From: CALJTV01 sp034435835
GTDB taxonomy: Bacteria; Chloroflexota; Dehalococcoidia; GIF9; UBA5629
Assembly (NCBI GenBank): GCA_034435835.1
Contig: DAOTWF010000007.1
Location: 1-42,969 of the forward strand
Direction: 5' to 3'
DNA: 42,969 bases
The position numbers were made by a program, and so were the translations under genes. Of the stretch, positions 42,372-42,969 are shown piece by piece; within the stretch, counting starts at the first letter, position 1, and every line of letters starts with the position of its first letter. The notes beneath the pieces were generated by a model that searched no databases, was not told the DNA's origin, and saw nothing but the letters and a program-made list of their open reading frames with translations.

Positions 42372-42388
42372 GCCCGTCAAAGAGACGG
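42359..42388 (+). promoter_or_regulatory. Candidate -1 programmed frameshift signal of the IS
   Basis: The heptamer G-GGA-AAC (42359-42365) fits the X-XXY-YYZ rule in the orfA frame. Six bases later orfA stops, and CCGTC-AAAGA-GACGG (42374-42388) can form a stem-loop eight bases downstream. Slipping by -1 joins orfA directly to orfB. Confidence 0.72.
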
Positions 42389-42969
42389 AGGATAGTGGAA
42401 CAGGTCTGTCAGATACTATCCGTCTCGGAAAGACGGGCATGTAAGGTACTGAGCCAGGCAAGGGCAACACAACGGCATGTACCATATATCCCCTCTGACG
42501 AGGAGCAGTTGAGGGCTCGTATTATTGAACTGGCCACTCACTATGGGCGGTATGGTTATCGGAGGATAACAGCGTTGCTAAGACAAGAAAACTGGAGGGT
42601 AAATCATAAACGTGTGGAACGGATCTGGAGACAGGAGGGACTTAAGGTACCAAAGAGACAACCGAAGCGGGGACGATTGTGGCTAAATTATGGCTCATGT
42701 ATTAGGCTCAGACCCGAACATAAAGACCATGTCTGGAGCTATGATTTTATGGCTGATAGAACGTCTGACGGCAGGGCGTTTCGGATACTGACTATAATCG
42801 ATGAATACACCAGAGAGTGCCTGGCTATACTGGTAGATCGCCGCATCACTTCCCAGGATGTCATTGACAGATTATTTCAGCTATTTGTTTTCAGGGGAAT
42901 ACCGGAGCATATTCGCTCTGACAACGGAGTTGAATTCACTGCCAGGACAATACGGGCCTGGCTGAACCG
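42365..42969 (+). CDS. IS3-family transposase OrfB, 3' end cut by window edge
   Basis: The -1 frame runs open from the frameshift site to the window end (about 201 codons). It shows the HTH_21-like Y-G-R-Y-G-Y-R-R-I segment, then the integrase core: W-S-Y-D-F-M with the first catalytic Asp, I-D-E-Y-T-R-E-C, and S-D-N-G-V-E-F-T with the second Asp. The catalytic Glu lies beyond the window. It has no convincing independent start close to its beginning, so it is probably made as an OrfAB fusion. Confidence 0.88.

Larger units (their letters stand above)
42024..42969 (+). mobile_element. IS3-family insertion sequence, right end outside window
   Basis: The element appears to begin at 42024 with TGACCTGCCCCCCGAAAACC, an IS3-type terminus starting TG. 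It carries orfA, a -1 frameshift region and the orfB transposase reading out of the window. The right inverted repeat and target duplication are not visible. Confidence 0.83.

Noticed and set aside
1..42969. CRISPR array or rRNA genes
   Set aside because: No regularly spaced direct repeats and no rRNA-like stretches were seen on either strand.

Overview
The window reads like a chromosomal segment of a Chloroflexota bacterium, most plausibly class Dehalococcoidia. This is inferred from gene content and layout: a MerR-type HspR next to DnaJ and ClpC, an archaeal-style NrpR nitrogen repressor, a stand-alone FMN glutamate synthase domain, a TIGR04076 protein, and GTG/TTG starts. No rRNA marker is present, so the assignment is not proven.

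Layout: (1) 1-2.3 kb: the 5' part of a tRNA-Ala(GGC), a TM2 membrane protein, a frameshifted VTT/DedA-like gene, a methyltransferase and an intact VTT paralogue. (2) 2.3-8.9 kb: a protein quality-control block. A dnaJ-hspR-orf-clpC run on the minus strand diverges from hsp20; a Nudix hydrolase and a second, full zinc-finger dnaJ behind a perfect inverted repeat follow. (3) 8.9-24.6 kb: housekeeping genes: gpsA, plsY, der, argF, polA, mutM, two small cysteine-rich ORFs, gltX, an RDD protein, a coiled-coil protein, an RluD-type synthase, lspA, a DksA-like zinc protein, DUF72, a 50-residue DUF3096-type protein and relA/spoT. (4) 24.7-28.7 kb: an apparent acylglycerol-use operon (monoacylglycerol lipase-like hydrolase, glpK, glpD) closed by a 30-bp palindromic terminator. 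(5) 28.7-32.3 kb: an nrpR-hisF-glutamate synthase operon whose promoter carries GGAA-N6-TTCC, the operator known for methanogen NrpR. (6) 32.5-33.6 kb: a decayed secreted-protein gene broken by several homopolymer indels. (7) 33.9-41.7 kb: an AMACR-like family III CoA-transferase, an AsnC-type ligand domain, a HIT protein, ispH, plsC, a fur-feoA-feoB operon, an MFS exporter and a TIGR04076 protein. (8) 41.8 kb to the end: a primase-polymerase fragment truncated by an IS3-family element with a recognisable -1 frameshift signal.

Functionally the genes cover heat-shock control, glycerolipid metabolism (gpsA, plsY and plsC for synthesis; lipase, glpK and glpD for breakdown), nitrogen assimilation under NrpR, and iron uptake under Fur. 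The most interesting signals are the NrpR-type operator in an apparently bacterial genome with HisF inside the regulated operon, the inverted repeat at the second dnaJ promoter, the clustered homopolymer frameshifts, and the IS3 recoding site. All observations come from reading the sequence; no database search or folding program was run.
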